Notes under the pieces: generated by a model
The model's input: the letters and a program-made list of their open reading frames with translations, nothing else
What the model was told of the DNA's origin: nothing
The model's database searches: none
Assembly: GCF_003122385.1 (NCBI RefSeq)
Contig: NZ_CP029255.1
Span: 682,001-746,000, forward strand
Reading direction: 5' to 3'
Length of the DNA: 64,000 nucleotides
Source: Flavobacterium crocinum
GTDB lineage: Bacteria > Bacteroidota > Bacteroidia > Flavobacteriales > Flavobacteriaceae
Made by a program: the position numbers and the translations under genes
Shown: piece after piece, positions 52,436 to 62,182 of the stretch
How the letters are laid out: each line of letters opens with the position of its first letter
Position numbering within the stretch: the first letter of the stretch is position 1

Positions 52436-53311
52436 TTAAGGCACATCGTCGCCCATACTTTCTGTCCAGATGGCGAACCAGTCTTCTGTATCCATATCCA
52501 ATTCAATTGCTTTTGACAAAGATTGAATTCTGGCGATATTTACAGTTCCGGCAATTGGAATTATTTTTGCCGGATGTTTTAAAATCCATGACAATAAAAG
52601 TGTATCAGCACCTAAGTGATATTTTTCCAATAAAGTGGAGAACAGTTTTTTCAAACGACGCGTTTGTTTTGTATCTTCTCTAAAAACAGTTCCAAGCGGA
52701 TTCCATGATAAAGGACGAATTCCATTAGTCTGCATATAATCTAAACTTCCGTCAGTCATTGCTTCGTAGTGCGTAGCTGAAAACTGAACCTGATTGTAAC
52801 TCACTTCTGTTTTCTGACGGATTAATTCTGTTTGTGAACTTGTAAAATTTGAAAGACCAAAATCAATAATTTTTCCTTCTCCTTTTAATTTCTCCACTGC
52901 TTCTGCGATTTCATCAGCCTGCATTAACGGGCTTGGTCTGTGAAGCAAGAAAACGTCAACATAATCAGTCTTTAAATTTTTCAAAGATCCTTCTACAGAT
53001 TTAATGATATAATCTTTAGAATAATCATAATGTTTGATTTTGTTTTCCGGGCGTTTATCAGCAATCATCTGAATACCGCACTTTGTAATTAATTGTAATT
53101 TTTCACGATCAATTTTACTGGCGTGAAAGGCTTTTCCAAAATCGGCTTCGGTCGTGTACGAACCGTAAATATCCGCGTGATCAAAAGTCGTAATTTTGTT
53201 TTCGATACTCACTTGTATCATGTTTTCCATTTCTTTGGTTGTAAGGTTTTTATCCCAAACTCCCCAATTCATAGTGCCCGAAATTATAGGCGATAAGACT
53301 GTTTTGCTCAT
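52436..53311 (-). CDS. Aldo/keto reductase
   Basis: 291 residues. The catalytic tetrad of the family is visible: Asp and Tyr in FDHADIYGSY, Lys in QLITKCGIQ and His in VFLLHRPSPLM. The C-terminal NADPH site includes PIAGTVNIARIQSLSKAIEL. The sequence is closest in style to the YdhF oxidoreductase group. Reduces carbonyl compounds with NADPH. It lies 137 bases upstream of the SDR gene on the same strand with a repeat between. No signal peptide. Confidence 0.9.
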   Translation of the reverse strand: MSKTVLSPIISGTMNWGVWDKNLTTKEMENMIQVSIENKITTFDHADIYGSYTTEADFGKAFHASKIDREKLQLITKCGIQMIADKRPENKIKHYDYSKDYIIKSVEGSLKNLKTDYVDVFLLHRPSPLMQADEIAEAVEKLKGEGKIIDFGLSNFTSSQTELIRQKTEVSYNQVQFSATHYEAMTDGSLDYMQTNGIRPLSWNPLGTVFREDTKQTRRLKKLFSTLLEKYHLGADTLLLSWILKHPAKIIPIAGTVNIARIQSLSKAIELDMDTEDWFAIWTESMGDDVP

Positions 53312-53523
53312 AATTGTTATGCGTTATTTTTGGTAATAATTATGCTTTAATAAAACATAATCATCAAAGTTCTTAAAAATATAAAAATAGATTCACAATT
53401 AGTCCTTAAAATTAGGTCATTGGTCGAAGTTTTAACCATTCTTTAACATCTTACTTCTTAAAAAATATTCAATTTGCACTCTCAAAAATTAGGCGTTAAA
53501 ATCAAGGTTTTAAAAATATTTAT

Positions 53524-54528
53524 ATGGAAGAAAATACAACGACTTTAGACATTAGAGCGATAAATGAAAAAATTGAAAGAGAAAGTGCTTTTATAGACCT
53601 TCTTACAATGGAAATGAACAAAGTTATTGTGGGTCAGAAACATATGGTCGAGCGTCTATTAATCGGATTACTTGGACAAGGGCATATTTTATTGGAAGGA
53701 GTTCCGGGTCTTGCAAAAACTTTGGCTATTAATACGCTTTCACAAGCGGTTCAAGGATCTTTCAGCCGTATCCAGTTTACACCGGATTTATTACCTGCCG
53801 ATGTTATCGGAACCATGATTTACAACATTAAAGCAAATGAGTTCTCTATTAAAAAGGGACCAATTTTCGCCAATTTCGTACTTGCCGATGAGATTAACCG
53901 TGCTCCTGCTAAGGTTCAGTCAGCACTTTTAGAGGCGATGCAGGAAAAACAAGTTACAATTGGTGACTCTACTTTCAAATTAGATCGTCCGTTTTTAGTA
54001 TTAGCAACTCAAAACCCTGTTGAACAAGAAGGTACTTATGCACTTCCTGAAGCGCAGGTTGACCGTTTCATGCTAAAAACTGTTATTGATTATCCAAAAA
54101 TTGACGAAGAGCGTTTTGTAATCCGTCAGAACTTAAAAGGAACTTATGAAAAAGTAAATCCTGTAGTTTCTGTGGATCAAATTTTACGTGCGCAGGAAGC
54201 GGTTCGTGAAGTTTATATGGATGAAAAAATCGAAAAATATATCCTGGATATCATTTTTGCTACTCGTTATCCGGAAAAATACAAATTAGCCGATTTAAAA
54301 CCGCTTATCAGTTTTGGAGCTTCTCCTCGTGGAAGTATCAACCTGGCTAATGCTGCTAAATGTTATGCTTTCATCAAACGCCGTGGTTATGTAATTCCTG
54401 AAGACGTTCGTGCTGTTGTTCACGATGTATTACGTCACAGAGTTGGAATTACTTACGAAGCAGAAGCAGAGAACATTACTTCTGTAGACATTATCAACAA
54501 AATCGTTAACGAGATTGAGGTACCTTAA
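53524..54528 (+). CDS. moxR: MoxR-family AAA ATPase
   Basis: 334 residues. Walker A is GVPGLAKTLA, Walker B VLADEINRAPAKVQ, and the sensor-1 segment is ATQNPVEQEGTYALPEAQVD. The sensor-2 arginine is in ASPRGSINLANAAK. MoxR ATPases work with von Willebrand factor A (VWA) domain proteins in chaperone-like maturation. It is the first gene of a collinear series with DUF58, BatA and BatB downstream; such loci were linked to oxygen tolerance in Bacteroides (Bat) and to stress in others. The next gene begins 141 bases later. Confidence 0.95.
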   Translation: MEENTTTLDIRAINEKIERESAFIDLLTMEMNKVIVGQKHMVERLLIGLLGQGHILLEGVPGLAKTLAINTLSQAVQGSFSRIQFTPDLLPADVIGTMIYNIKANEFSIKKGPIFANFVLADEINRAPAKVQSALLEAMQEKQVTIGDSTFKLDRPFLVLATQNPVEQEGTYALPEAQVDRFMLKTVIDYPKIDEERFVIRQNLKGTYEKVNPVVSVDQILRAQEAVREVYMDEKIEKYILDIIFATRYPEKYKLADLKPLISFGASPRGSINLANAAKCYAFIKRRGYVIPEDVRAVVHDVLRHRVGITYEAEAENITSVDIINKIVNEIEVP

Positions 54529-54536
54529 AAAAAGTG

Positions 54537-54665
54537 CTCAGTGTTCAGATTTTTAGTATTCAGTTCCATACTAAATACTTTTTAACTGAACACTAATAAA
54601 GACAGAAAGACCTGTTGGAATTTAGATTTAACGGATCACTTTCTAACCGATCACTGAACACTCAA
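54537..54665. repeat. CTGAACACT repeats in the moxR / DUF58 gap
   Basis: AGTGTTCAG at 54540-54548 and CTGAACACT at 54588-54596 and 54654-54662 form an inverted and direct repeat set. The same word is seen near 52402-52432. Each gap of the Bat operon holds a different such element. Confidence 0.6.
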
Positions 54666-54669
54666 AAAA

Positions 54670-55533
54670 ATGGATACAAAAGAGCTTTTAAAAAAAGTAC
54701 GGAAAATAGAAATCAAAACGAAAAGACTGAGTAATCATATCTTTTCGGGAGAATACCACTCTTCATTTAAAGGACGAGGAATGACGTTTAGCGAGGTGCG
54801 TCAATACCAATACGGAGATGATATTCGTAACATCGATTGGAATGTAACCGCACGCTACAACGAAGCTCACGTTAAAGTTTTTGAAGAAGAACGCGAATTG
54901 ACCATGGTTTTAATGGTCGATATTTCGGGTTCTGAATCCTTTGGTTCTAAAAATCAATTTAAAAAAGACATCGTGACTGAAATTGCGGCAACGATGGCTT
55001 TTTCGGCTACACAAAACAATGACAAAATTGGTTTAATCTTATTTTCTGATACTGTAGAATTATATATTCCGCCTAAGAAAGGACGTTCACACGTGCTTCG
55101 CATCATTCGTGAATTGATCGAATTTGAACCTAAAAGTCATAAAACAGATATTGCTCAGGCTTTGAAATTCCTGTCAGGAACTCAAAAAAAGAAAGCAATC
55201 ATTTTTATGATTTCCGATTTTATGTCTGATTCTTATGAGCATACTTTAAAAATTGCTTCTAAAAAACATGACATTACCGGTGTTCGTGTGTACGATATCC
55301 GCGAAGAAAAAATTCCAAATTTAGGAATGGTAACGATGCTGGATGCCGAAACAGGTAAAATACAGTTGGTTGACACAAGTTCGAAAACAGTTCGAATGAA
55401 TTACGAGAAACATTATCAGGAAAAGTTGAATTACTTTAAAGATACTTTCCGTAAATCTGGAGCAGGAATTGTAAATACCAGAGTAGACGAAAATTACGTT
55501 ACTAAACTATTAGGCTATTTTAAATCAAGATAA
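54670..55533 (+). CDS. DUF58 / VWA-like protein of the Bat operon
   Basis: 287 residues. Features of DUF58 proteins are FSGEYHSSFKGRGMTFSEVR, the conserved YQYGDDIRNIDWNVTAR, and a VWA-like MIDAS beginning MVLMVDISGSESFG (DxSxS). The later KAIIFMISDFMSD is also usual. It is cytoplasmic and probably a partner or client of the MoxR ATPase. The MIDAS residues are intact, so metal-dependent ligand binding is likely. Confidence 0.93.
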   Translation: MDTKELLKKVRKIEIKTKRLSNHIFSGEYHSSFKGRGMTFSEVRQYQYGDDIRNIDWNVTARYNEAHVKVFEEERELTMVLMVDISGSESFGSKNQFKKDIVTEIAATMAFSATQNNDKIGLILFSDTVELYIPPKKGRSHVLRIIRELIEFEPKSHKTDIAQALKFLSGTQKKKAIIFMISDFMSDSYEHTLKIASKKHDITGVRVYDIREEKIPNLGMVTMLDAETGKIQLVDTSSKTVRMNYEKHYQEKLNYFKDTFRKSGAGIVNTRVDENYVTKLLGYFKSR

Positions 55534-55673
55534 AATAATTTTAGATTGCAGATTTAGACTTTAGATTATTTAAAATACTGCAAAAATTAAAAAATATAAA
55601 TCCGCTTAAATCTGCATCATTCCAATTCATTTTTAAGCTTTCATTTTAGACTAAAATCTGAAATTCAAATCAA

Positions 55674-57311
55674 ATGAAATTTAAACTTTATATATTTTTA
55701 TTTCTCTTTTCTACTATGATTTTTGCACAGCAAAAAACAGTAGAAACAAGCATTGATACCACAAAAAATAAAATTGGTGCTGAGTTCAAACTGACACTTA
55801 AAACAATTGTGAGTTCGACAGCAAAAGTTGAATTCCCAAAACTTAAAAATATTGGTCCGTTAGAAGTAATTCAGTCTTATCCAATTGATACGGTTAAGAA
55901 AGATGCTACTAATTATGAACTTATAAAAAAATATGGTTTAACGCAGTTTGATTCCGGTCGTTATACAATTCCTAGTGTCAAAATCTTAATTGACAAAAAA
56001 CCTTTCTTTTCTGATTCTATTAAAGTGGAAGTTGCGAATGTAAAAGTGGACACTTTACAGCAAAAAATGTATGATATCAAAGACATTTCTTCTGTTGATG
56101 AAGGAATGGGTAACTGGTGGATTTATGTTTTAATTGCTTTAGTTATTATCGGAATTGGAGCTTTCGTTTACTGGTACGTTAAAAAACGTCAGCTGAAAAA
56201 GATTGAAGAAGAAGTTTATAAAACACCTATCGAAAAAGCGACAAGTTTATTAAATAACTTAGAGAAAAAAGAACTAGTTCAAAAAGGTGAAATCAAAGAA
56301 TATTACAGTGAACTGACTGATATTGCTCGTAACTATATTGAAGAAGCCATTCATATTCCGGCAATGGAAAGTACAACTTCTGAATTAATTACCGCAATTA
56401 GAGAGGCTTCTACCAAAAAGAAAATGACGCTGACTCCAGAAACAGTTGAGAATTTAGAACGCGTTTTACGTCAAGCCGATTTGGTAAAATTTGCGAAATC
56501 AAAACCGCTTGATTTCGAGATTACTGACGACAGAAATAAAATCCAAAAAGTCATTTTAACGCTTGACAATGCGATTCCGACAGAAGTACCAGAAGATATC
56601 GAAGATCAATTATTGAATGAAGCACAAAGACAAAAACAAATTAAAGAACAGCTTCGAAAAAAACGCAATGCCAGAATTGGTTATTCCATTGCTGCTGTAA
56701 TCTTATTGTTGTTTATAACTACAACTTATTTTGTAGTTACAAAAGGATTCAATTACGTAAAAGACAATTTAATTGGTCATCCTTCTAAAGAATTATTAGA
56801 AGGCGAATGGGTAAAAAGTGCCTACGGAAGTCCTGCTGTTTTGATTGAAACTCCAAAGGTTTTAAAAAGAATGGATACTGAAAAAGTCCTTCCAAAAGAA
56901 ACTATGGCATTAATCAAAGAAATGCAGCTTTTTGTTTACGGAAGCATGATTGACAATTTCTATGTAACAGTTTCTACGGCCAAATTTAAACAGCCAACCG
57001 ATATTGATTTGGCAAAAGCCCTTGAAGGATCTTTAAAAGTAATGGAAGCTCAGGGAGCACAAAATATTATTGTAAAACAAGAAGATTTTCAGACTAATGA
57101 AGGTATTCAGGGAGTTAAAGGTTACGGAACCATGTCAATCCTGAATCCGGCAACCAAAACAAGTACAAAAGCATATTATGAATTGTTGCTTTTCAAACAA
57201 GATCAGGGGTTACAACAAATTTTGATTTTACATGAAGAAGGCGATACATATGCAAACGAGATTACAACTCGAATCTTAAATTCTGTTGAACTTCAAAGAG
57301 CAAACAACTAA
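55674..57311 (+). CDS. Bat-operon membrane protein (BatD-like/DUF4381-like)
   Basis: 545 residues with two probable membrane segments. An N-terminal signal (LYIFLFLFSTMIFAQQ) leads to a beta-rich periplasmic domain (about 20-140). A helix follows (WWIYVLIALVIIGIGAFVYW, about 146-166). Then come a cytoplasmic helical part with SELTDIARNYIEEAIHIPAM, which resembles DUF4381, a second membrane helix (ARIGYSIAAVILLLFITTTY, about 340-360) and a C-terminal domain. Its stop overlaps the batA start by one base (TAATG), so the two are translationally coupled. The exact role is unknown. Confidence 0.8.
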   Translation: MKFKLYIFLFLFSTMIFAQQKTVETSIDTTKNKIGAEFKLTLKTIVSSTAKVEFPKLKNIGPLEVIQSYPIDTVKKDATNYELIKKYGLTQFDSGRYTIPSVKILIDKKPFFSDSIKVEVANVKVDTLQQKMYDIKDISSVDEGMGNWWIYVLIALVIIGIGAFVYWYVKKRQLKKIEEEVYKTPIEKATSLLNNLEKKELVQKGEIKEYYSELTDIARNYIEEAIHIPAMESTTSELITAIREASTKKKMTLTPETVENLERVLRQADLVKFAKSKPLDFEITDDRNKIQKVILTLDNAIPTEVPEDIEDQLLNEAQRQKQIKEQLRKKRNARIGYSIAAVILLLFITTTYFVVTKGFNYVKDNLIGHPSKELLEGEWVKSAYGSPAVLIETPKVLKRMDTEKVLPKETMALIKEMQLFVYGSMIDNFYVTVSTAKFKQPTDIDLAKALEGSLKVMEAQGAQNIIVKQEDFQTNEGIQGVKGYGTMSILNPATKTSTKAYYELLLFKQDQGLQQILILHEEGDTYANEITTRILNSVELQRANN

Positions 57312-58312
57312 TGGGTAATTTCAGTTTTTTAAATCCAGAATTTCTTTGGTTGTTTCTATTAATTCCGATTGCAATAATCTGGTTTTTCTGGAAACGCAAC
57401 CAGCAATCGGCTACCTTAAAAATGAGTTCAACGGCGGGATTTCAAAACAGCGAATCGTTTTGGACAAAATTCAAACCTGCTCTATACGTTTTCAGAATTT
57501 TGGCTTTATGTTCTTTGATTATAGCATTGGCGCGACCAAGAACAGTAGACATTAGCAACCAGACTAAAACAACAAAAGGAATTGATATTGTAATGGCAAT
57601 TGACGTTTCCGGATCTATGTTGGCAAAAGATTTAAAGCCAAACCGTATGGAAGCTTTAAAAAGAGTTGCTGCAGATTTCGTTGAAGAACGACCAAATGAT
57701 AGAATCGGATTGGTTTTATACGCTTCTGAAGCTTACACTAAAACTCCGGTTACAAGTGATAAAGCAATCATTTTGGAAGCCATAAAAGGCATTAAATACG
57801 ACACCGTTCTTCAGGACGGAACCGGAATTGGAATGGGACTGGCAACTGCTGTTAACCGTTTAAAAGACAGTAAGGCAAAAAGCCGTGTTATCATCCTTCT
57901 TACTGATGGTGTTAACAATGCAGGTTTTATTGAACCGGAAACTGCCGCAGACATTGCGAAACAATACGGAATAAAAGTATATACGATTGGTCTTGGTACA
58001 AACGGAATGGCAGAATCTCCATACGCTTATGCACCAAACGGAGGTTTCTTATTCAAAATGCAGAAAGTGGAAATCGACGAAAAGTTGATGAAAAATATTG
58101 CCCGCAAAACAGATGGAACCTATTTTAGAGCAACCAGCAACGATAAATTAGCAGAAATATACAACGCAATCAACAAATTGGAAACCACTGAAATTCAGGA
58201 ATTGAAGTTCTATGATTATGATGAAAAATACAGAGCTTTTGTTTTATTTGCAGGCTTTTTATTATTGCTTGAAGTGGGTTTAAGAAATACAGTTTACAGA
58301 AGCTTCATTTAA
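57311..58312 (+). CDS. batA: VWA-domain protein BatA
   Basis: 333 residues. Membrane helices at both ends (WLFLLIPIAIIWFFW at the start and AFVLFAGFLLLLEVGL at the end) enclose a VWA domain. The MIDAS is DIVMAIDVSGSML (DxSxS). The second Thr and the Asp are in PVTSDKAI and LTDGVNNAG. The domain faces the cell exterior or periplasm side, as in other BatA proteins. It overlaps the preceding gene by one base. It is thought to interact with the MoxR ATPase and BatB. Confidence 0.93.
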   Translation: MGNFSFLNPEFLWLFLLIPIAIIWFFWKRNQQSATLKMSSTAGFQNSESFWTKFKPALYVFRILALCSLIIALARPRTVDISNQTKTTKGIDIVMAIDVSGSMLAKDLKPNRMEALKRVAADFVEERPNDRIGLVLYASEAYTKTPVTSDKAIILEAIKGIKYDTVLQDGTGIGMGLATAVNRLKDSKAKSRVIILLTDGVNNAGFIEPETAADIAKQYGIKVYTIGLGTNGMAESPYAYAPNGGFLFKMQKVEIDEKLMKNIARKTDGTYFRATSNDKLAEIYNAINKLETTEIQELKFYDYDEKYRAFVLFAGFLLLLEVGLRNTVYRSFI

Positions 58313-58363
58313 TTTTAGATTAAAAAAAATCTAAAATCTAAATTCAGAAATCTAAAATTTAAA
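58313..58363. repeat. TTTAGATT / AATCTAAA words in the batA / batB gap
   Basis: The 51-base gap is made almost wholly of ATTTTAGATT and AATCTAAAAT words, which form a small hairpin. The same words are found at 43097-43150 (recO / porZ gap) and 55540-55667. Confidence 0.5.
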
Positions 58364-59398
58364 ATGGAATTAGACGAAAAAAAATATTTATATCTCTTAA
58401 TACTAATCCCAATTGTGGTGTGTGTTTTCCTTTTCAATATGTATTGGAAAAGAAGAAAACAGCTGGAGTTTGGGGATTTGGAAATGGTAAAAAGACTGAG
58501 TCCGGAGAAATCGGTTTTTAAACCTGTTTTAAAAATTGTTGTAATTCTTCTGGCACTTACCTGCTTAATTATTGGTTTAGTAAATCCGAAGATTGGAACT
58601 AAAATGGAAACCGTAAAACGAGAAGGTATTGATATTGTTTTTGCTGTCGACGTTTCAAAAAGTATGCTTGCCGAAGATGTTGTGCCTAGTCGTTTGGATA
58701 AAAGTAAACAATTGGTTTCGCAGATCATCAACAATTTAGGAAGTGACCGAATTGGAATTGTGGCTTATGCCGGAAGTGCTTTCCCAGTTTTACCGATAAC
58801 ATCAGATTACAGTGTTGCTAAAATGTTTTTGCAGAGCATGAGCCCAGATATGGTTTCATCTCAAGGAACTTCTCTAGATGAAGCGATTCGATTATCTGCT
58901 ACTTATTTTGATGAAAAAAGCAAAACGAGCAAATTATTAATCCTGATTTCTGATGGAGAAGATCATTCTGAAGGCGCAACTGCAGCTGCAGAAGAAGCCA
59001 ACAAAATAGGAATGAAAATCATAACCATTGGTGTTGGAACAGAAAAAGGAGGAACAATTCCGTTAAAAGAAAATGGTGTAGTAAGAGGATATCAAAAAGA
59101 TCAAAACGGAGAAACAGTAATCACAAAACTAAATCAGGAAGGTTTAAAAACAATTGCAAAAGCAACTAAAGGTGGTTATGTTTATGGCGGAAGCACAAAA
59201 GAAGTTTTAGAATATGTAAAAAACGCTTTGAACAATATTCAGAAAACAGAATTTGAAGCTACGCAAATGGCAGAATTCCAATCGCAATTTCAGTGGTTTA
59301 TCGGATTTGCATTTTTACTGCTTTTCCTTGATATTTTCTTGTTGGAAAGAAAAACAAACTGGATCAAAGAGTTGGATTTATTTAATGAAAAGAAATAA
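58364..59398 (+). CDS. batB: VWA-domain protein BatB
   Basis: 344 residues with the same plan as BatA: N-terminal helix (YLLILIPIVVCVFLFNMYW), second helix (VLKIVVILLALTCLIIGLV), VWA domain, and C-terminal helix (FQWFIGFAFLLLFLDIFLL). The MIDAS motif is FAVDVSKSML (DxSxS), with LPITSDYSV and ISDGEDHSEG later. It differs from BatA in the loop regions. The two are the paralogous pair of VWA subunits usual in Bat operons. Confidence 0.93.
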   Translation: MELDEKKYLYLLILIPIVVCVFLFNMYWKRRKQLEFGDLEMVKRLSPEKSVFKPVLKIVVILLALTCLIIGLVNPKIGTKMETVKREGIDIVFAVDVSKSMLAEDVVPSRLDKSKQLVSQIINNLGSDRIGIVAYAGSAFPVLPITSDYSVAKMFLQSMSPDMVSSQGTSLDEAIRLSATYFDEKSKTSKLLILISDGEDHSEGATAAAEEANKIGMKIITIGVGTEKGGTIPLKENGVVRGYQKDQNGETVITKLNQEGLKTIAKATKGGYVYGGSTKEVLEYVKNALNNIQKTEFEATQMAEFQSQFQWFIGFAFLLLFLDIFLLERKTNWIKELDLFNEKK

Positions 59399-59403
59399 AA
59401 AAG

Positions 59404-59515
59404 TCAGCCACTAATTACTCGAATTTACACGAAAACAAATTGATCATTTGTGAAATTCAAATTAGGAAAAAACAGAATTAATTAGTGCCAATTGGTGAAA
59501 TTCGTGGCAAAAAAA
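59404..59515. repeat. GCCACTAATT ... AATTCGTGGC inverted repeat in the batB / batC gap
   Basis: GCCACTAATTACTCGAATTT at about 59405-59424 is matched in reverse by words ending GAAATTCGTGGCAAAA (59497-59512). Similar TTTGCCACGAATTGCACTAA words occur near 51448-51467 and 17677-17696. Confidence 0.6.
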
Positions 59516-59527
59516 TAAAAACTAAGA

Positions 59528-60298
59528 ATGAAAAATTTACTTCTTTATATTTTACTAACCGTTTCTTTTGCAGTTTCTGCACAAGAAAAAGACAAATCAT
59601 TGCCTGTTGGGAATGAAGAATATAAACAGAATAAATTTGTTGATGCTGAGGCAAATTATAGAATTTCGGAATCAAAATTTCCTAAAAAATCAACAGCACC
59701 ATATAATTTAGGAAACACTATTTATAGACAAAATCAGATTTCTGAGGCTAAATACGCTTACGCGAAAGCCATAAAAAATGCCAAAACGCGACCTGAAAAA
59801 CATAAAGCTTTTCACAACCTTGGAAATACTTTCATGAAAGAGAAAGATTACACACAGGCAGTAGAAGCTTACAAACAAGCCTTACGTAATGATCCAACTG
59901 ATGATGAAACGCGCTATAATTATGCTTACGCAAAACAGAAACTAAAAGAGAATCCGCCGAAAAACGATCAGAACAAAGACAAGAATAAGGATAAGGACAA
60001 AAACAAGGATAAAAATAAAGATAAAGACAAGGACAAAAATAAAGATCAGAACAAAGACAAGGATAAAAAAGACGACAAAGGCGATCAGGATAAAGACAAA
60101 AAAGATGGCAAAAATGACCCTAAGAAAGACGACAAGTCAGACAATCAGGGACAGCCAAAACCACAGCCAGGCGGAATATCTAAAGAGCGAGTTCAGAATT
60201 TGTTAGATGCGGTAAACAACGAAGAAAAGAAAATTCAGGATAAAGTTAACGCTCAAAAAGTAAAAGGTAACCCAAAGAAAACAGAAAAAGACTGGTAA
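59528..60298 (+). CDS. batC: TPR-repeat protein BatC
   Basis: 256 residues. Signal peptide (LLLYILLTVSFAVSAQ), then two or three TPR motifs (APYNLGNTIYRQNQISEAKY, HNLGNTFMKEKDYTQAVEAY). From about residue 145 to 210 the sequence is a low-complexity run of Lys, Asp and Asn (KDKNKD units), coded by an imperfect direct repeat at 59965-60110. The C-terminus is basic. It sits between batB and batD. The TPR region would bind partner proteins in the periplasm. Confidence 0.88.
   Translation: MKNLLLYILLTVSFAVSAQEKDKSLPVGNEEYKQNKFVDAEANYRISESKFPKKSTAPYNLGNTIYRQNQISEAKYAYAKAIKNAKTRPEKHKAFHNLGNTFMKEKDYTQAVEAYKQALRNDPTDDETRYNYAYAKQKLKENPPKNDQNKDKNKDKDKNKDKNKDKDKDKNKDQNKDKDKKDDKGDQDKDKKDGKNDPKKDDKSDNQGQPKPQPGGISKERVQNLLDAVNNEEKKIQDKVNAQKVKGNPKKTEKDW
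59965..60110 (+). repeat. Low-complexity KDKNKD-coding repeat within batC
   Basis: Short units coding Lys-Asp-Lys-Asn repeat in frame, using aaa/aag and gac/gat mixed. The unit length is variable, so the length of this stretch may differ between strains. Confidence 0.7.
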
Positions 60299-60300
60299 AA

Positions 60301-60387
60301 TAAGTTGAATCGTTTAATCGTTTATTTGTTATATCACAAAACGGTTAAACGATTAAACAGTTAAACAAACAACGATTAAAACAAGTA
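60301..60387. repeat. GTTTAATCG words in the batC / batD gap
   Basis: GAATCGTTTAATCGTTTA at 60307-60324 is matched in inverse by AAACGATTAAACAGTTAAAC further on (60346-60365). They form a loose hairpin. Same style as the other gaps. Confidence 0.5.
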
Positions 60388-62133
60388 ATGAAAAGATATT
60401 TAATTCTATTTCTACTCACTTTTCAAGGACTTATGGCTCAGGTGCAATTTGAAGCCAAAGTCAGCAAAAATACACTTGGACTGAACGAAAGACTCCGTAT
60501 AGACTTCATCATGAATGTTGACGGAGATAACTTCGAGCAACCTGCTTTTGAAGGATTCAGACTTGTTGCAGGACCAAGTCAGCAAATCAGCCAGTCGTGG
60601 ATAAACGGAAGAAGTTCTTTTCAAAAAATTTATTCTTATATCATACAACCTGAAAGAAAAGGAGCGCTTCTTATCAAACCGGCTGCAATAGAATACAACG
60701 GACAAGTTTATAAAACTTCTCCAATAAAAGTTACTGTTACAAATGCTGTAGCGCAAGAGAGAGATCCATCTGACAGACCTCCGGGATCACCAAATGAACT
60801 ATTGACTTTGGTTGCAGAAATTTCAAAAACAAACCCGTATTTAAATGAACCGATTACGGCAGTTTACAAATTGTATTTCAACAACATTGGCGTTACCGGT
60901 TTTAAAGAATTGGCTAAACCAAAATACAATGATTTCTGGAATCAAAATATTGATATTAAGCAACTGGCAATTGAAGAGGGTTCTTTTCAGGGACAAAGAT
61001 GTTATTATGTTATTTTAAAGAAAACTATTTTATATCCTCAAAAATCAGGAAAACTAACTATAGAGCCCCTTTCGTTAGACATTGGGATACAAGTAGCTTC
61101 TGGTAAAATAAATATGTTTGGCCAGGTAATTCCAATAGATGACAACAGAGTAGTTTCTGCCGGAGCCAAAACAATCAATGTAAAGCCATTACCTGAGGCA
61201 GGTAAACCAGAAAGTTTTACAGGTGCTGTTGGTAAGCTGAACTTTACGGTTACTCCTTCAAAAACAACACTTAAAAATGGTGAAGGGCTTGACTTAATTG
61301 TAAGCGCACAGGGAACTGGAAATATGAAGTTATTTACGCTTCCAAAACCTGTTGTACCGAATGCATTGGAAATGTACGATCCTGTTCATGACGAAAGTGT
61401 AACCACTTCGTTGGCCGGAATGTCTGGGAGAATTTCAGACAAATATACTATTGTTCCTCAATACAGAGGAAAATATGCCATTAAACCAATGCAGTTCTCG
61501 TATTTTGATTTGAGTTCCGGTACTTATAAAACCATCACTTCAAAAGAAATTATGATTGATGTTCTGGACGGACCAACACCTGCTGAAGCGAATACAGGAG
61601 CGCCTTCTAAAAATGCTACTGCTCAAACGGATCATTTTGTAAACATCAAATCTAAGACAGTTTTAGCGTCTATTGCTAAAAAAGAGTTTTACGGCTCAGA
61701 TTTATATTTAGGTTTATTATTTGCTCCTTTCATCATTATTCCGCTGATTATTTTAGCTAAGAAGAAAAAAGAGGCTATGGACAGTGATGTTACCGGAAAC
61801 AGAATTAGAATGAACAATAAACTGGCTAAAAAATATCTGTCACAGGCGAAAAAACATCTTAATAATAAAGAACCTTTCTATATCGCACTAGAAAAAGCAA
61901 TGCATAATTTCTTAAAAGCGAAATTGCATATAGAAACTTCTGAAATGAGTAAAGATAATATCAGAGAATTGTTATTGTCCAGAAACGCCAATGCAGAAAC
62001 AGTTCAGAATTTTATTGACTTAACTGAAAACTGTGAATTTGCACGTTATGCTCCGGCATCAAGCGCTTCAATTCAACAGGATTATAACAAAGCGGTGTTG
62101 ATTATTTCTGAACTAGAAAAACAGATTGTTTAG
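60388..62133 (+). CDS. batD: Aerotolerance protein BatD
   Basis: 581 residues. Signal peptide (LILFLLTFQGLMAQ), then repeated immunoglobulin-like beta domains of about 100 residues (start FEAKVSKNTLGLNERLRIDF, further copies with NEPITAVYKLYFNN and KNGEGLDLIVSAQGTGN). A membrane helix follows near residue 440 (LYLGLLFAPFIIIPLIILAK) with a cytoplasmic helical tail (SKDNIRELLLSRNANAETVQ). This matches BatD. It would span the inner membrane with its large domain in the periplasm. Confidence 0.92.
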   Translation: MKRYLILFLLTFQGLMAQVQFEAKVSKNTLGLNERLRIDFIMNVDGDNFEQPAFEGFRLVAGPSQQISQSWINGRSSFQKIYSYIIQPERKGALLIKPAAIEYNGQVYKTSPIKVTVTNAVAQERDPSDRPPGSPNELLTLVAEISKTNPYLNEPITAVYKLYFNNIGVTGFKELAKPKYNDFWNQNIDIKQLAIEEGSFQGQRCYYVILKKTILYPQKSGKLTIEPLSLDIGIQVASGKINMFGQVIPIDDNRVVSAGAKTINVKPLPEAGKPESFTGAVGKLNFTVTPSKTTLKNGEGLDLIVSAQGTGNMKLFTLPKPVVPNALEMYDPVHDESVTTSLAGMSGRISDKYTIVPQYRGKYAIKPMQFSYFDLSSGTYKTITSKEIMIDVLDGPTPAEANTGAPSKNATAQTDHFVNIKSKTVLASIAKKEFYGSDLYLGLLFAPFIIIPLIILAKKKKEAMDSDVTGNRIRMNNKLAKKYLSQAKKHLNNKEPFYIALEKAMHNFLKAKLHIETSEMSKDNIRELLLSRNANAETVQNFIDLTENCEFARYAPASSASIQQDYNKAVLIISELEKQIV

Positions 62134-62149
62134 TTTTAACTTAAAAAGC

Positions 62150-62182
62150 AAACCTAACAGGTTTTAAAAACCTGTTAGGTTT
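62150..62182. repeat. AAACCTAACAGG palindrome in the batD / batE gap
   Basis: AAACCTAACAGGTTTT and AAACCTGTTAGGTTT (62150-62182) are perfectly inverted over 15 bases. No T run follows, so it is probably not a terminator and more likely another interspersed palindromic unit or an RNA-stability hairpin. Confidence 0.75.
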
